From IMG/VR virus record IMGVR_UViG_3300048772_000237, positions 1 to 28,385 of that record: DNA of 28,385 bases. One strand, given 5' to 3'. Shown here piece by piece: positions 1 through 7,731 of this stretch. The translations under genes were made by a program, and so were the position numbers. The notes under the pieces were generated by a model. The model was given only the letters and a program-made list of their open reading frames with translations. It did no database searches and was not told the origin of the DNA. Position 1 is the stretch's first letter; the number at the start of each line of letters is the position of its first letter. Source of the DNA: a virus.

Positions 1-552
1 TTAGTTCCGACAGCAGCCAGTACAATGAACCTCGGCAGTGTTGCGTTACCTGTATGGACAGTGTTTTCCGGTACTGCTGGCGGAAATGTTGGCTATGATG
101 ACCTCTCCGCAGGCATGACAACCTCCGCCATGTCAGCGCAATCCTCTGCTACCTGTACCAATATCACCGGCATGACTTGGACCATCGCTGCCAACAAGAA
201 CTATCTGCTCAAGTGCGATATTCCGATGACTTGGGCTGCTACCGCAACGGCGGCATTCTGTCTTTACGGTCCGGGCACGGCGTCTGGATATTCTCTTAGC
301 GCCGAGGGTCCGCTCGGAGCGGCAGGGGTCTACGCCCAGATTAGTACCTTGGCACAGACTACATGGGACGGATCAATTAAAACCACGGCTTCTGGAGCTG
401 TAGCAGGAAGTGGAATTGCTCACGTCTGGGCGGGTATTCGCAATGGCACCACTCCCTCGGGCACGGCGTTGACTTTAGGAACTGCGGCTAACGGAGCACA
501 GAACATTACGGTCGGTGCAAACGCAATCTGCACGCTGACACAGACAAACTAA
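1..552 (+). CDS. C-terminal part of a beta-rich phage virion surface protein (partial)
   Basis: The reading frame is open to the left edge of the window, so the gene very probably starts outside; an internal ATG at 25 has no convincing ribosome binding site. The visible roughly 180 residues are rich in Gly, Ala, Thr and Ser. They show a pattern common at the ends of phage fibre or decoration proteins: an ANKNYLLKC strand, a YGPGTASGYS strand, and a closing TLGTAANGAQNITVGANAIC stretch followed by a few polar residues. This looks like a jelly-roll-type beta-sandwich head domain. It is the first gene of the rightward late run and is followed after 10 bases by a secreted protein. The exact role (fibre, decoration, collar) cannot be settled; virion surface is an inference from composition and context. 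Confidence 0.55.
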   Translation, partial: LVPTAASTMNLGSVALPVWTVFSGTAGGNVGYDDLSAGMTTSAMSAQSSATCTNITGMTWTIAANKNYLLKCDIPMTWAATATAAFCLYGPGTASGYSLSAEGPLGAAGVYAQISTLAQTTWDGSIKTTASGAVAGSGIAHVWAGIRNGTTPSGTALTLGTAANGAQNITVGANAICTLTQTN

Positions 553-562
553 GGAGATAAAG

Positions 563-1174
563 GTGAAACGACTTCTAGAGATTCTCGTAACTTTGTTTTT
601 GGTGATGGCACCGGCACTGGCCCAAGCGACCACGGTTTCCTCTATAACCTGTGCCGGTCAGACAGCTACGGTCAATTCGACAGCTCACGGGCTTATAGCT
701 TCGCAGGGCTTTAGCCTCAGCGGAACTTCCGCGACATTCAATTCCTCGGCCTCAACCGTGACAGCCAACAGCTTTACGTTTGTGCTTCCTTCGGCTAATC
801 CTTGCTCTGGATTCACCAGCGGGTACACGGCGGTCGCACCGGCAAAGCAGATCATTGAACTTAGTAGCGTCGCCAATCCGATGCCCGCGACCGTGACGAT
901 GAACTACCTATTCTGGTTCTCGACGGCATACCCGAATCCTCTTCCGCCCAGCACCGTAAGTGCATGGTCCGGCGCCAGCGCAGCAGAGAACGCGGCTCTC
1001 GTGGCGGGTACGACTGTTGAAACCCAAGGGCAGTTGACGGTCGGCGCTTCCATGCTGGCAAGCGCGGTGACGGCGCAGATAATCTCACAGTACAACGCTA
1101 TGCAGGCGGGATTCGCGGGCTATCTCCTGGCAGGTGGGTATTACTGGAACGGACTGGCGTGGACCCATCAGTAA
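563..1174 (+). CDS. Secreted or virion-associated protein with signal peptide, unknown function
   Basis: Starts with GTG behind an AAGGAGA site at 551-557 that overlaps the preceding stop codon. The first about 22 residues are a textbook Sec signal peptide: basic MKR, hydrophobic LLEILVTLFLVMAPA, then an ALAQA cleavage region. The mature part is Ser/Thr/Ala-rich and beta-like, with one Cys pair candidate (SSITCAG and NPCSG), and ends with an aromatic GYYWNGLAWTHQ tail. A signal peptide is unusual on a virion protein, so the product may be exported to the periplasm. It lies directly upstream of the lysozyme, so it could help lysis or alter the cell surface, but it is not a recognisable holin: after the signal there is no second membrane span. 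I do not recognise the family. Confidence 0.6.
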   Translation: MKRLLEILVTLFLVMAPALAQATTVSSITCAGQTATVNSTAHGLIASQGFSLSGTSATFNSSASTVTANSFTFVLPSANPCSGFTSGYTAVAPAKQIIELSSVANPMPATVTMNYLFWFSTAYPNPLPPSTVSAWSGASAAENAALVAGTTVETQGQLTVGASMLASAVTAQIISQYNAMQAGFAGYLLAGGYYWNGLAWTHQ

Positions 1175-1206
1175 CCATTTTCAGAAACTTGGTGAGGTGT
1201 GGATAA

Positions 1207-1644
1207 TTGATCACCGACCTTAAATCTCAGCTCACTCGTGATGAAGGCAGACGCCTGCACGCCTACCAAGACACTGAAGGCTTCTGGACCATTGGGATTG
1301 GTCATCGTATCTATGGGCTCACAGATGAACAGTGTGCTGTGCTTGAGTGGACAGATGCAGACTGTGATGCTCAATACGAGAAGGACGCCCATCACTCCTA
1401 CACCCACATGCTCTCGCTCGCGCCATGGGCTGTGCTCCTTGATGACGTTCGACGAGCCGCTTTGCAGAACATGTGGTTCAACATGGGGGATAAGGTGCTT
1501 GAGTTCTACAACATGATTGACTGCCTGCGTAAGCAGGATTGGAGCGGTGCCGCAGCGCAGATGTTGAACTCGAAGTGGGCAGGTCAGGTGGGGGCTCGCG
1601 CTTCGCGCCTCGCAGAGCAGATTCGTGTGGGGACTTGGCAATAG
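1207..1644 (+). CDS. Phage endolysin, T4-type lysozyme (GH24)
   Basis: A 145-residue muramidase expected to cleave the MurNAc-GlcNAc bond of peptidoglycan. The N-terminus carries the T4 lysozyme catalytic triad in the normal spacing: Glu13 in TRDEGRRL, Asp22 in YQDTEG and Thr28 in FWTIGIGH. The later ALQNMWFNMG helix and the WAGQVGARASRLAEQI region also match the family. Length is normal for a single-domain GH24 enzyme. The start is TTG at 1207 behind GGTGAGGTG (1191-1199). No signal peptide or SAR anchor is visible, so release should depend on a holin, and no holin is recognisable in this window. Family assignment is secure; host specificity is not deducible. Confidence 0.93.
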   Translation: MITDLKSQLTRDEGRRLHAYQDTEGFWTIGIGHRIYGLTDEQCAVLEWTDADCDAQYEKDAHHSYTHMLSLAPWAVLLDDVRRAALQNMWFNMGDKVLEFYNMIDCLRKQDWSGAAAQMLNSKWAGQVGARASRLAEQIRVGTWQ

Positions 1645-1669
1645 GCCAGAAATACAGGAAGCCAGGAAG

Positions 1670-3061
1670 ATGAAATTCATCGTGTTCAGTGAGTTCGGAG
1701 AAATACTTGACCTCGCCTCCTACCTCTCCCATGTCGAGGGGCACGAGGTCCTGTTTCACGTGCATGACAAGCACAGCGAGACAATCGGCAGGGGAGTTGT
1801 TCCGCATCTCAAAAATTGGTTCAATGAGATTGGGAAGGGCTACACTTGGATTTTCGACTCCTGCTCCTTCGGAGCACTTCAAGACTGGCTGCGAAGCAGA
1901 GGCGAGGCTGTGTTTGGGGGCTGTGAACGAGGAGATGAACTTGAGAACAGTCGGCAGCTCAACCAAGTCTGGTTCAAGGAAGCAGGATTTGACCAAGTCT
2001 TTTCCAAGAACTTCACCTCTTTGGACTCTGCGCAACGCTTTATCGAAAAGCACGTCTCTGGCGGTAAGCGATACATTCTTAAGCAGAACGGTGATGCTCC
2101 GAAAGGGCTGAGTCACCTTGGGAAGTTTGAGCATGGCGAGGACATGCTGTGGCACCTCAACGAACTCCAAAGGAGCTGGAATGAGGCGGAGTACGGGAAG
2201 TTCGACTGTGATATTATGGAAGTGGTGGAGGGCCTTGAAGTCGCAGCATCGGTCCTGTTCAATGGGCAGGACTACTGCCGCAATTCTGAGGGCAAGATTA
2301 TGGGGTATCTCAACTTTGAGGAGAAGAAAGAGGCGGATGGTGGGCTTGGGGAGACGTGCGGGGAGATGGGGACGACGTTCCTCTCGGTGACAGAGGAGCA
2401 TCCACTCTTCAAGAAGATTCTGGTGCGAGAGGCCCTTGTGGCGAAGTTGCGTGAGATCGGCTTCCGCGGTATGTTTGATGTGAATTGCATTGTGACGGAG
2501 AAGGGGAAGATTGTGGGGTTGGAGCCGACGATGCGCCTTGGCGTCCCAGCGACCTCGTATGAGTTGCTTGAGGGGATGGCTTCGCCAGCGGGCGAGGTGC
2601 TGGACTCTGTTGCAAGAGGGGCGTCAAGTCCTGTTGAGCTGCATGAGGGCTTGGGGATGGTCATGTGCGTTGTTGCAAAGCCGTTTCCTCTTGAGGCCGA
2701 TGTGGAGACCAACGCGACCTCGGTTGGGCAGAGGCTCTGGATTCTTGACAAGAAGGGTGAGCCACAGGCTGAGTTCTCTGAGGAGCAGCGTAAACATATT
2801 CATCTGTACAACTTTGAACTTGCCCAGCCTGCGGCTGAGGAGCAGAGTGAGCACAGCGAAGGCAGCGAAGCTGTGTACAAAGTGGCCACAAAGAATGGCT
2901 ACATGCTCACCGCGACGGGGCATGGTCAAGGTTCAATTCGAGTCGTGCGCAAGCATCTCATTGAGTACATCAAATCCAATTTGTACTTGAGTGGGATGAA
3001 ATTCAGATCAGACATCGGCCAGAGAGTGGAAGAGCACGAACAAGACCTTTTGGACACGTAA
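1670..3061 (+). CDS. PurD-like ATP-grasp ligase (GARS-like)
   Basis: A 463-residue protein with the architecture of phosphoribosylamine-glycine ligase. It has an N-terminal Rossmann-like strand-loop (MKFIVFSEFGEILDLAS), an ATP-grasp core with a nucleotide Lys in YILKQN (about 135-140), EVVEGLEVAASVLFNG (184-199) and an EKKEADGGLGETCGEMG stretch (about 218-234) that parallels the DGDTGPNTGGMG loop of PurD. A metal-site segment EPTMRLGVPA (285-294) and a PurD-type C-terminal domain follow. In PurD the metal segment reads EFNARFG; here the Asn is Thr, so substrate or metal binding may differ. The start is the ATG at 1670 with AGGAAG at 1656-1661; an upstream in-frame ATG lies inside the lysozyme gene and lacks a site. 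It sits between lysozyme and tail genes, an odd place for purine synthesis. Ligase chemistry (acyl-phosphate intermediate) is likely; the substrate is unknown. Confidence 0.78.
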   Translation: MKFIVFSEFGEILDLASYLSHVEGHEVLFHVHDKHSETIGRGVVPHLKNWFNEIGKGYTWIFDSCSFGALQDWLRSRGEAVFGGCERGDELENSRQLNQVWFKEAGFDQVFSKNFTSLDSAQRFIEKHVSGGKRYILKQNGDAPKGLSHLGKFEHGEDMLWHLNELQRSWNEAEYGKFDCDIMEVVEGLEVAASVLFNGQDYCRNSEGKIMGYLNFEEKKEADGGLGETCGEMGTTFLSVTEEHPLFKKILVREALVAKLREIGFRGMFDVNCIVTEKGKIVGLEPTMRLGVPATSYELLEGMASPAGEVLDSVARGASSPVELHEGLGMVMCVVAKPFPLEADVETNATSVGQRLWILDKKGEPQAEFSEEQRKHIHLYNFELAQPAAEEQSEHSEGSEAVYKVATKNGYMLTATGHGQGSIRVVRKHLIEYIKSNLYLSGMKFRSDIGQRVEEHEQDLLDT

Positions 3062-3085
3062 TTGCGGAGCGAAGGAGCACTTGAG

Positions 3086-3796
3086 ATGGCATCATTCACC
3101 AACAACTTTGATGTGACGCAGCCCCCTGACACGCAGGCTGCGAATCAGCTTGGGCTTGACGTTAGGAATGCGAAGCTGGACTTGCAGCAGAGGATGGCTG
3201 CGATTAGTGGGCTGGACGCAAATAAACCGACGTTGGGAAGTGACATACAGCCGACAAATTGGACAGGACTGCTGTATTTCGCCACTGATACCAGCAAGGT
3301 CTATCAGTGGAGTGGCAGTGCATGGGTTGATATAACAACCGCTGTGTTCTCGGCGGTTACCTCTGCTCTTGTAATTGCGAGTCTTGGTTTTACCCCAGTG
3401 CAGCAGGGTACAGGGGTCAATCAAAATGCCGCTACGATCAAGCTCGGATGGAACGCTCTGGGAACTGCCCATTTAAGGCTTACCCTAAATAGCATAGACG
3501 AGGGCGATCTCGCTTATGTTACAGATATAGCCGCGGGGTATAGCTCGTCTGTGACTAATGCGGTGGGTTATATAAGACTGCCTAGCTTGTTAGGCGGCAT
3601 CTTGGTGCAGTGGGGAGAGGCACCAGGTGTCGTCTCCGGTTCTGTAACCTTTCCACAAAGCTATAGCCTCACTCCCGGGCTTGTAATTTCCGGCACATAC
3701 GCATATACTGGTCTGACCACTGTAACAACTACTGGATTTACTTACGCCACCGCCGACAGCGGTGGTTTTGTAAATTGGCTTGCGATTGGAGTGTAG
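3086..3796 (+). CDS. Tail fibre protein with gp53-like C-terminal domain
   Basis: The start chosen is ATG 3086, with AAGGAG at 3072-3077; an upstream TTG at 3062 has no site. The N-terminal 40 residues resemble a virion-attachment segment, followed by a WTGLLYFATDTSKVYQWSG motif often found in phage fibre shafts. The C-terminus runs YIRLPSLLGGILVQWGEA, then SVTFPQSYSLTPG, then an alternating Thr/Gly region and a final NWLAIGV. That order (IIQWG, VTFP, GF, W-IAIG) is the hallmark of the gp53-like receptor-binding tip. The gene is flanked by other tail genes and ends two bases before the next start. Trimeric fibre tip is the likely state; the receptor is unknown. Confidence 0.72.
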   Translation: MASFTNNFDVTQPPDTQAANQLGLDVRNAKLDLQQRMAAISGLDANKPTLGSDIQPTNWTGLLYFATDTSKVYQWSGSAWVDITTAVFSAVTSALVIASLGFTPVQQGTGVNQNAATIKLGWNALGTAHLRLTLNSIDEGDLAYVTDIAAGYSSSVTNAVGYIRLPSLLGGILVQWGEAPGVVSGSVTFPQSYSLTPGLVISGTYAYTGLTTVTTTGFTYATADSGGFVNWLAIGV

Positions 3797-3798
3797 CG

Positions 3799-5373
3799 AT
3801 GCCGGTCCAAAGACAAAACCCGAGCACTGAGCTACCTGAGTTCCCCATCCGTGGCCCCTTTGGTGGGATTCAGAGTGAGCTTCCAATCGAAGCCATCGAA
3901 CAGTATGGCTTCGCAGACTCCCTAAACATGCTCTACCGCAAGGGGTCTTGTCGTGTGAGGCCAGCGTTCAACCCCCTGCCTGCGCTCTCAGCGCAGCCTG
4001 TGGGCTTTGCAGACTTCTTCAACTCCAATGGCCTACGGCTTCAAGTTGCAGCAATTCCCACAAAGCTGTATCAGTACAGCGGGGGTGCTTGGGTTCAAGT
4101 CACAGGTGCTCTGACTGGAGCTGCTGCCAACAGGATGAGCTTTGCTGTGGTTGGACAGAAACTCTGCTTCACGCAGGGTGTTGATGCTGTGCAGATGTGG
4201 GACGGGATCACGGCAGGCTTCAGCGTCACAAGTGCGAGCGCAGTGCCAGCGAGCTTCCTCTTTGAGCTTGTGAATCACTTAATGATACTTCGCACAGTCG
4301 AAACTGGAGGTGTTGCGTATCAGCGTGTTCGCTGGACTGGCGCAGGCGATCCCACAGACTGGACCTCCGCCGACAGCGGTGTGACTGACTTGTTCAATGA
4401 TCTTGGGCCGATAAATGGAGGGCTAAAGCTCTTTCAGTGTGGGTACATTTGGCAGCAAAATGGCATTATACAGGTGGTGCCGACTGGAGTTGGGACAGCG
4501 CCATTCTACTTCCTCCCTCTATCAGCAAAATCTAAGGGGCTCACCTGCCCTTATTCTCTTTGCGCAAATGGTGAGGCCATCGCCTCCTACATCGGTAAGG
4601 ACAACGTCTACAACTTTGACGGAACCACATCAACTCCTATTGGAGATCAGCCACTTCAGGGGCGCTCAAGACTTGGAGCACGCAGTCGCATCTTCGGGGA
4701 CTTGCTCCTGTCCAGCCCGAGCTCTGTGTTTGGCTTCGTCACGACCTCAATAAACAGCATCCCGTTCAACGCATACTGGTTTGTCATCCCCAATGTGGCG
4801 ATTTGGATTTACAACTACGAGGAGATGAATTGGACTAGATGGACTGTTGCGGGGACGATGGCTGCGATTGGGGGGTTCAACGCGGCCTCAGCAGTCAGGA
4901 TTTGTGATCTTGTAGGCACTATCGCGCAGCAGCTTTGGACCCCCGCTACTCTGACCAATAACAATCCCTTCGATTCGGTGGTGCTTGGGTTCTCAGATGG
5001 CAGCGTGAAGCAGTTCGACTTCACGGGGTGGAGTGAGCAGCCCTGGTCTGTGACCTCCGGTCAATTGGCGTATGGGGACTACAGGCACGAAAAAACAACG
5101 ACCAAGACACGGTTGATCTACAAGGACAATGGGCCTGCTACAATCCAGTTCTCCCTGACAAGCGACTCTGGGCAGAGTGTCGTGAACACTCAGGCTGAGC
5201 CGAGCGGGCTGGCTATTGGAGGGGTGAATCCTGGCGCATCTATCACCGAGGTGATTGCACACGATCAAATCAGTGGTAAGTATGAGACGCTCCAAATCAG
5301 TGGGGCCGCAGAGCAGCCCTTCGAGTTCACCGAGGTGACACCTGTGTACAATCCTGGAGGTGAGGTGAGATGA
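3799..5373 (+). CDS. Virion tail protein, probable nozzle/propeller-type (tail tubular B-like)
   Basis: A 524-residue protein starting at ATG 3799 with GGAG at 3788-3791, three bases after the previous gene. It opens with a PFPIRGPFGGIQSE-like segment common to podovirus nozzle or stabilisation proteins. It then has repeated short beta-blade units: LQVAAIPTKLYQYSGGAW, NRMSFAVVGQKLCFTQG, VQMWDG, GYIWQQNGIIQV and IASYIGKDNVYNFDG. Such WDG/YNFDG-type repeats suggest a beta-propeller. The neighbouring adaptor-like gene (5966) supports an adaptor-nozzle pair as in T7-like and P22-like tails. Family identification is by pattern and context, not by a strong motif; a generic tail protein is the safe reading. 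Confidence 0.6.
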   Translation: MPVQRQNPSTELPEFPIRGPFGGIQSELPIEAIEQYGFADSLNMLYRKGSCRVRPAFNPLPALSAQPVGFADFFNSNGLRLQVAAIPTKLYQYSGGAWVQVTGALTGAAANRMSFAVVGQKLCFTQGVDAVQMWDGITAGFSVTSASAVPASFLFELVNHLMILRTVETGGVAYQRVRWTGAGDPTDWTSADSGVTDLFNDLGPINGGLKLFQCGYIWQQNGIIQVVPTGVGTAPFYFLPLSAKSKGLTCPYSLCANGEAIASYIGKDNVYNFDGTTSTPIGDQPLQGRSRLGARSRIFGDLLLSSPSSVFGFVTTSINSIPFNAYWFVIPNVAIWIYNYEEMNWTRWTVAGTMAAIGGFNAASAVRICDLVGTIAQQLWTPATLTNNNPFDSVVLGFSDGSVKQFDFTGWSEQPWSVTSGQLAYGDYRHEKTTTKTRLIYKDNGPATIQFSLTSDSGQSVVNTQAEPSGLAIGGVNPGASITEVIAHDQISGKYETLQISGAAEQPFEFTEVTPVYNPGGEVR

Positions 5374-5927
5374 GTATAGTCCCGCAACAGCTTCAATATA
5401 CCCCTCCGACAGATGATGGGAATGGCGGGGTTAGCGTAGACTGGGTGCAGAGCTTTCTTAGTATGCTCCAGAAGACTTGGGGCTTGCTCGTTCAGACACT
5501 CAGAACGCTGGTGAGTGGGCCGACTTCGTCGGTAGCGGGTAACTTAGCTAGCTTCGCGGATTCGACTGGGCTGGTGCTCCAGGACAGCGGGGTTTCATCG
5601 ATGCCGCAGGCGTGGCAAACGCCCACGCTGTTGAACTCATGGGTTAACGTCGGGCCTGGATATTCAGAGGCTGGGTATTACAAGGACCCATTTGGTCGAA
5701 TTTGGCTTAGAGGGCTTTTGAGGGTGGGCGCCTCTGGGACTGTTATATTTACTTTGCCTTCTGGGTATAGGCCTGCAGCTGAAGCAGTGTTTGGTATTGA
5801 TTGCCTTACCTCAGCTTACACACCAGGTGAGCTTGATGTGCGCATCAATGGTGATGTGATTCCTACTTTTGCGGGGGTCCTTAACAATTTTTCCCTCAAT
5901 GGGCTTTCATTTGACACAAGAGCCTGA
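5370..5927 (+). CDS. Tail fibre-like protein with LPSGYRP-type C-terminal domain
   Basis: Overlaps the previous gene by ATGA (5370-5373) behind GGAGGTGAGG, so the two are translationally coupled. Residues 1-50 are a polar stretch and an amphipathic helix (WVQSFLSMLQKTWGLLVQTL) that may anchor or trimerise the chain. The C-terminal 100 residues contain TLLNSWVNVG, GYYKDPFGRIWLRGLL and IFTLPSGYRPAAE. This W-vn-G, K-D-x-x-G-R-v-W-L-R-G, LP-x-GYRP series recurs in many phage fibre and head-fibre tips. At 185 residues it is short for a full fibre, so it may be a tip or an accessory fibre bound to the nozzle. Receptor binding is an inference. Confidence 0.62.
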   Translation: MSIVPQQLQYTPPTDDGNGGVSVDWVQSFLSMLQKTWGLLVQTLRTLVSGPTSSVAGNLASFADSTGLVLQDSGVSSMPQAWQTPTLLNSWVNVGPGYSEAGYYKDPFGRIWLRGLLRVGASGTVIFTLPSGYRPAAEAVFGIDCLTSAYTPGELDVRINGDVIPTFAGVLNNFSLNGLSFDTRA

Positions 5928-5941
5928 GTGACTTAGTATTT

Positions 5942-5966
5942 TGGGTGTTCAAGAGGTGAACACTTA
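5942..5966 (+). promoter_or_regulatory. Inverted repeat, copy 1: hairpin presenting the adaptor gene's Shine-Dalgarno in its loop
   Basis: TGGGTGTTCA (5942-5951), AGAGG loop (5952-5956), TGAACACTTA (5957-5966). Seven inner pairs are perfect Watson-Crick; the outer part adds two G-U wobbles and a U-A pair. The loop is the purine ribosome-binding sequence of the gene starting at 5966, and the last stem base is the A of its ATG. As RNA this would display the SD in a 5-nt loop while holding the start codon at the stem base. Related repeats occur at 11972 and 23198. A DNA operator is the alternative. Confidence 0.6.
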
Positions 5967-6703
5967 TGTCAACAATCGCTGATGTGGCACAAGAGGTTGT
6001 GAACAGGCTTGAGAACAGGCAATCTTCGATTGCACGAGCCTATGTGTGGGTGAAGGACGCCCTGCTTGAACTTACAGGGGACAGGGAGCTGAGAGACGAG
6101 TTTGATGAGCTGGAGGTGTGGGGAGCTCCCTACACCATGCCTCTGACTACCCCGCCAACTGTGGAGTTCCCATTCTCGAACTTGCTCCCAGCAGTCCCGT
6201 CTGGAGGCGAGGTTGCATACAATCAGGCCACCTTGGATGTGATGTTGTGGGTTGATCCGCCAAACAACACAGTCAGAATTAAGCTCAACCCAACTCACTA
6301 CCAAGACGCTGATCGCGTGACCACGCCGACTGGAAGTCAACCTGCTGAGTGGTACAGATTTGGGGACAGCATCGGGTTCAACCCAGCCCCATCTCAGGCG
6401 TATCAAGTGCAAGCGCGCATTCTTCAGATGCACCCTCTGGCCTCGCCACTTGAGAGCACTACGCTGCTCTTGAGTGTGGAGTGGGAAGCTGTGCTCACAT
6501 GGATGGCGGTGGAGGTGGGCTACATCGAGCTTGGGGAGTTTGAGAAAGCCACGATGGTCCACACTCTGCTGCATGGGGATCCAAAGTACCCTACACAGGT
6601 GGGCCTAGTTGGTGCAAAGCACACTCGCAGGAAGAAAGAGAATTTTAGGCAGTCCTTCGGACTTCGTCCGATCATACGTCGAATTTCGTATGGGGGGAGA
6701 TGA
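5966..6703 (+). CDS. Probable head-tail adaptor protein (SU10-adaptor/tail tubular A-like)
   Basis: A 245-residue protein. The N-terminal helix pair (VAQEVVNRLENRQSSIARAYVWVKDALLELTG) is followed by a beta-rich middle with a DVMLWVDPPNNTVRI strand pair and an EWYRFGDSIGFNPAPSQAY segment, typical of podovirus adaptor proteins where a loop is written as yyxxGgxIxfxPaP. A helical bundle and a very basic tail (AKHTRRKKENFRQ) close the protein. Size and gene order next to the nozzle-like gene fit the ring that connects portal to nozzle. ATG 5966 has its SD (AGAGG) in a hairpin loop. The call rests on pattern recognition; some other neck protein is possible. Confidence 0.62.
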   Translation: MSTIADVAQEVVNRLENRQSSIARAYVWVKDALLELTGDRELRDEFDELEVWGAPYTMPLTTPPTVEFPFSNLLPAVPSGGEVAYNQATLDVMLWVDPPNNTVRIKLNPTHYQDADRVTTPTGSQPAEWYRFGDSIGFNPAPSQAYQVQARILQMHPLASPLESTTLLLSVEWEAVLTWMAVEVGYIELGEFEKATMVHTLLHGDPKYPTQVGLVGAKHTRRKKENFRQSFGLRPIIRRISYGGR

Positions 6704-6705
6704 GT

Positions 6706-7704
6706 ATGGCTTCATCAGGTTCTCAGTTGTTTAACTTTGCAAATAACTCAAACACGAGTTCTCCATCAAGCAATCAGTACTTCAGCTCGATGCCGTCGCT
6801 GCCCAACAGTGGGTCGAGTGGGCAGACTACTCCCGGGATTGTGCCGCAGCAAGGGAGCAGCAGCGGTGACTACAACTATCTATCTGGCACAGGAGCAGAT
6901 CCCAACCTTTCCTCTGGCAACACCCCCATTACGTACAATCGAGGCAACACCTCGATCACGAGCACACAGGACCCCGCACTTACAAATGCACTTGGTGACT
7001 ACTTGCAGAGTCAAGTTGGTCAGGGGCTCACGCCATTCGATCTATCAGCACTTCTTCCATCGAGTGGTCAGGCTACCACTCCTGGGACTTTGACCGCTCC
7101 CGAAGATCAGATGCTCTCACAGCTTCAACAAGCCTATCAGACAGGGAACTTCAGCTCAATTCCTGGGATGAACACTCTGGCTCAGATAAGTGCGACAGGA
7201 GACCCCATTGATCAGACTCCTGCATGGCAAGCAATGGTTCAATCCATGGGAACGAACATTGCCCAGAATCAGGCCAATCTGAAAGAACAGATGAATGTTG
7301 GGGGGAATCTTGTGGGCTCGCCCAATGCCGTGGCTCAATCCAACTATTTAGCCCAGACCACAACATCCGAGAACGCGCAACTCGTTTCGGCGCAGACAGC
7401 GGCGTTACAGCAGGCTGTTCAGAATCAGCTCACAGCAGGCACGTCGATGGAGCAGATTGGCAATCAACTTTCCACCTATCTTCAGTCGCTCGATCAGACC
7501 TCGGTCACCAATTTGTACAATGAGTTCCTGCGTACACAGCCTCAGGCCAATCCTCTGCTTAGTGCAGAGACAGCGGTTGCGACAACGTACCCGCCAACAG
7601 GAGGCAAGGTGCCCTCGACTGTGGGTGCAATTCTTGGCGGCTTCGCGTCGGGTGGATTGCTGGGTGCTGCTACGGGCGGCTTCGACGCATCCGCAGCGCA
7701 ATAA
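6706..7704 (+). CDS. Low-complexity virion protein, candidate internal/ejection protein
   Basis: Start chosen at ATG 6706, giving GGGGGAG-N6-ATG. An in-frame ATG at 6700 overlaps the previous stop (ATGA) but has its purine tract too close. The protein has an N-terminal 100 residues dominated by Ser, Asn, Gly, Thr and Pro, then a long Gln/Ala-rich helical part (EDQMLSQLQQAYQTGNF, TAALQQAVQNQL) and a C-terminal Gly/Ala-rich hydrophobic stretch (VGAILGGFASGGLLGAATGG) that could insert into or cross a membrane. This architecture and the position after the adaptor resemble podovirus internal proteins ejected with DNA. No catalytic motif is visible and no specific family is recognised. Confidence 0.6.
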   Translation: MASSGSQLFNFANNSNTSSPSSNQYFSSMPSLPNSGSSGQTTPGIVPQQGSSSGDYNYLSGTGADPNLSSGNTPITYNRGNTSITSTQDPALTNALGDYLQSQVGQGLTPFDLSALLPSSGQATTPGTLTAPEDQMLSQLQQAYQTGNFSSIPGMNTLAQISATGDPIDQTPAWQAMVQSMGTNIAQNQANLKEQMNVGGNLVGSPNAVAQSNYLAQTTTSENAQLVSAQTAALQQAVQNQLTAGTSMEQIGNQLSTYLQSLDQTSVTNLYNEFLRTQPQANPLLSAETAVATTYPPTGGKVPSTVGAILGGFASGGLLGAATGGFDASAAQ

Positions 7705-7731
7705 TGAGTCGAGTATTCGAAGGAGGGGATT

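Noticed and set aside
563-1174. Holin
   Set aside because: Only one hydrophobic segment, which is a cleavable signal peptide; the rest is beta-rich and soluble.
1478-2401. Minus-strand 307-codon frame
   Set aside because: Antisense to the ATP-grasp gene, which has clear family motifs; no ribosome site.
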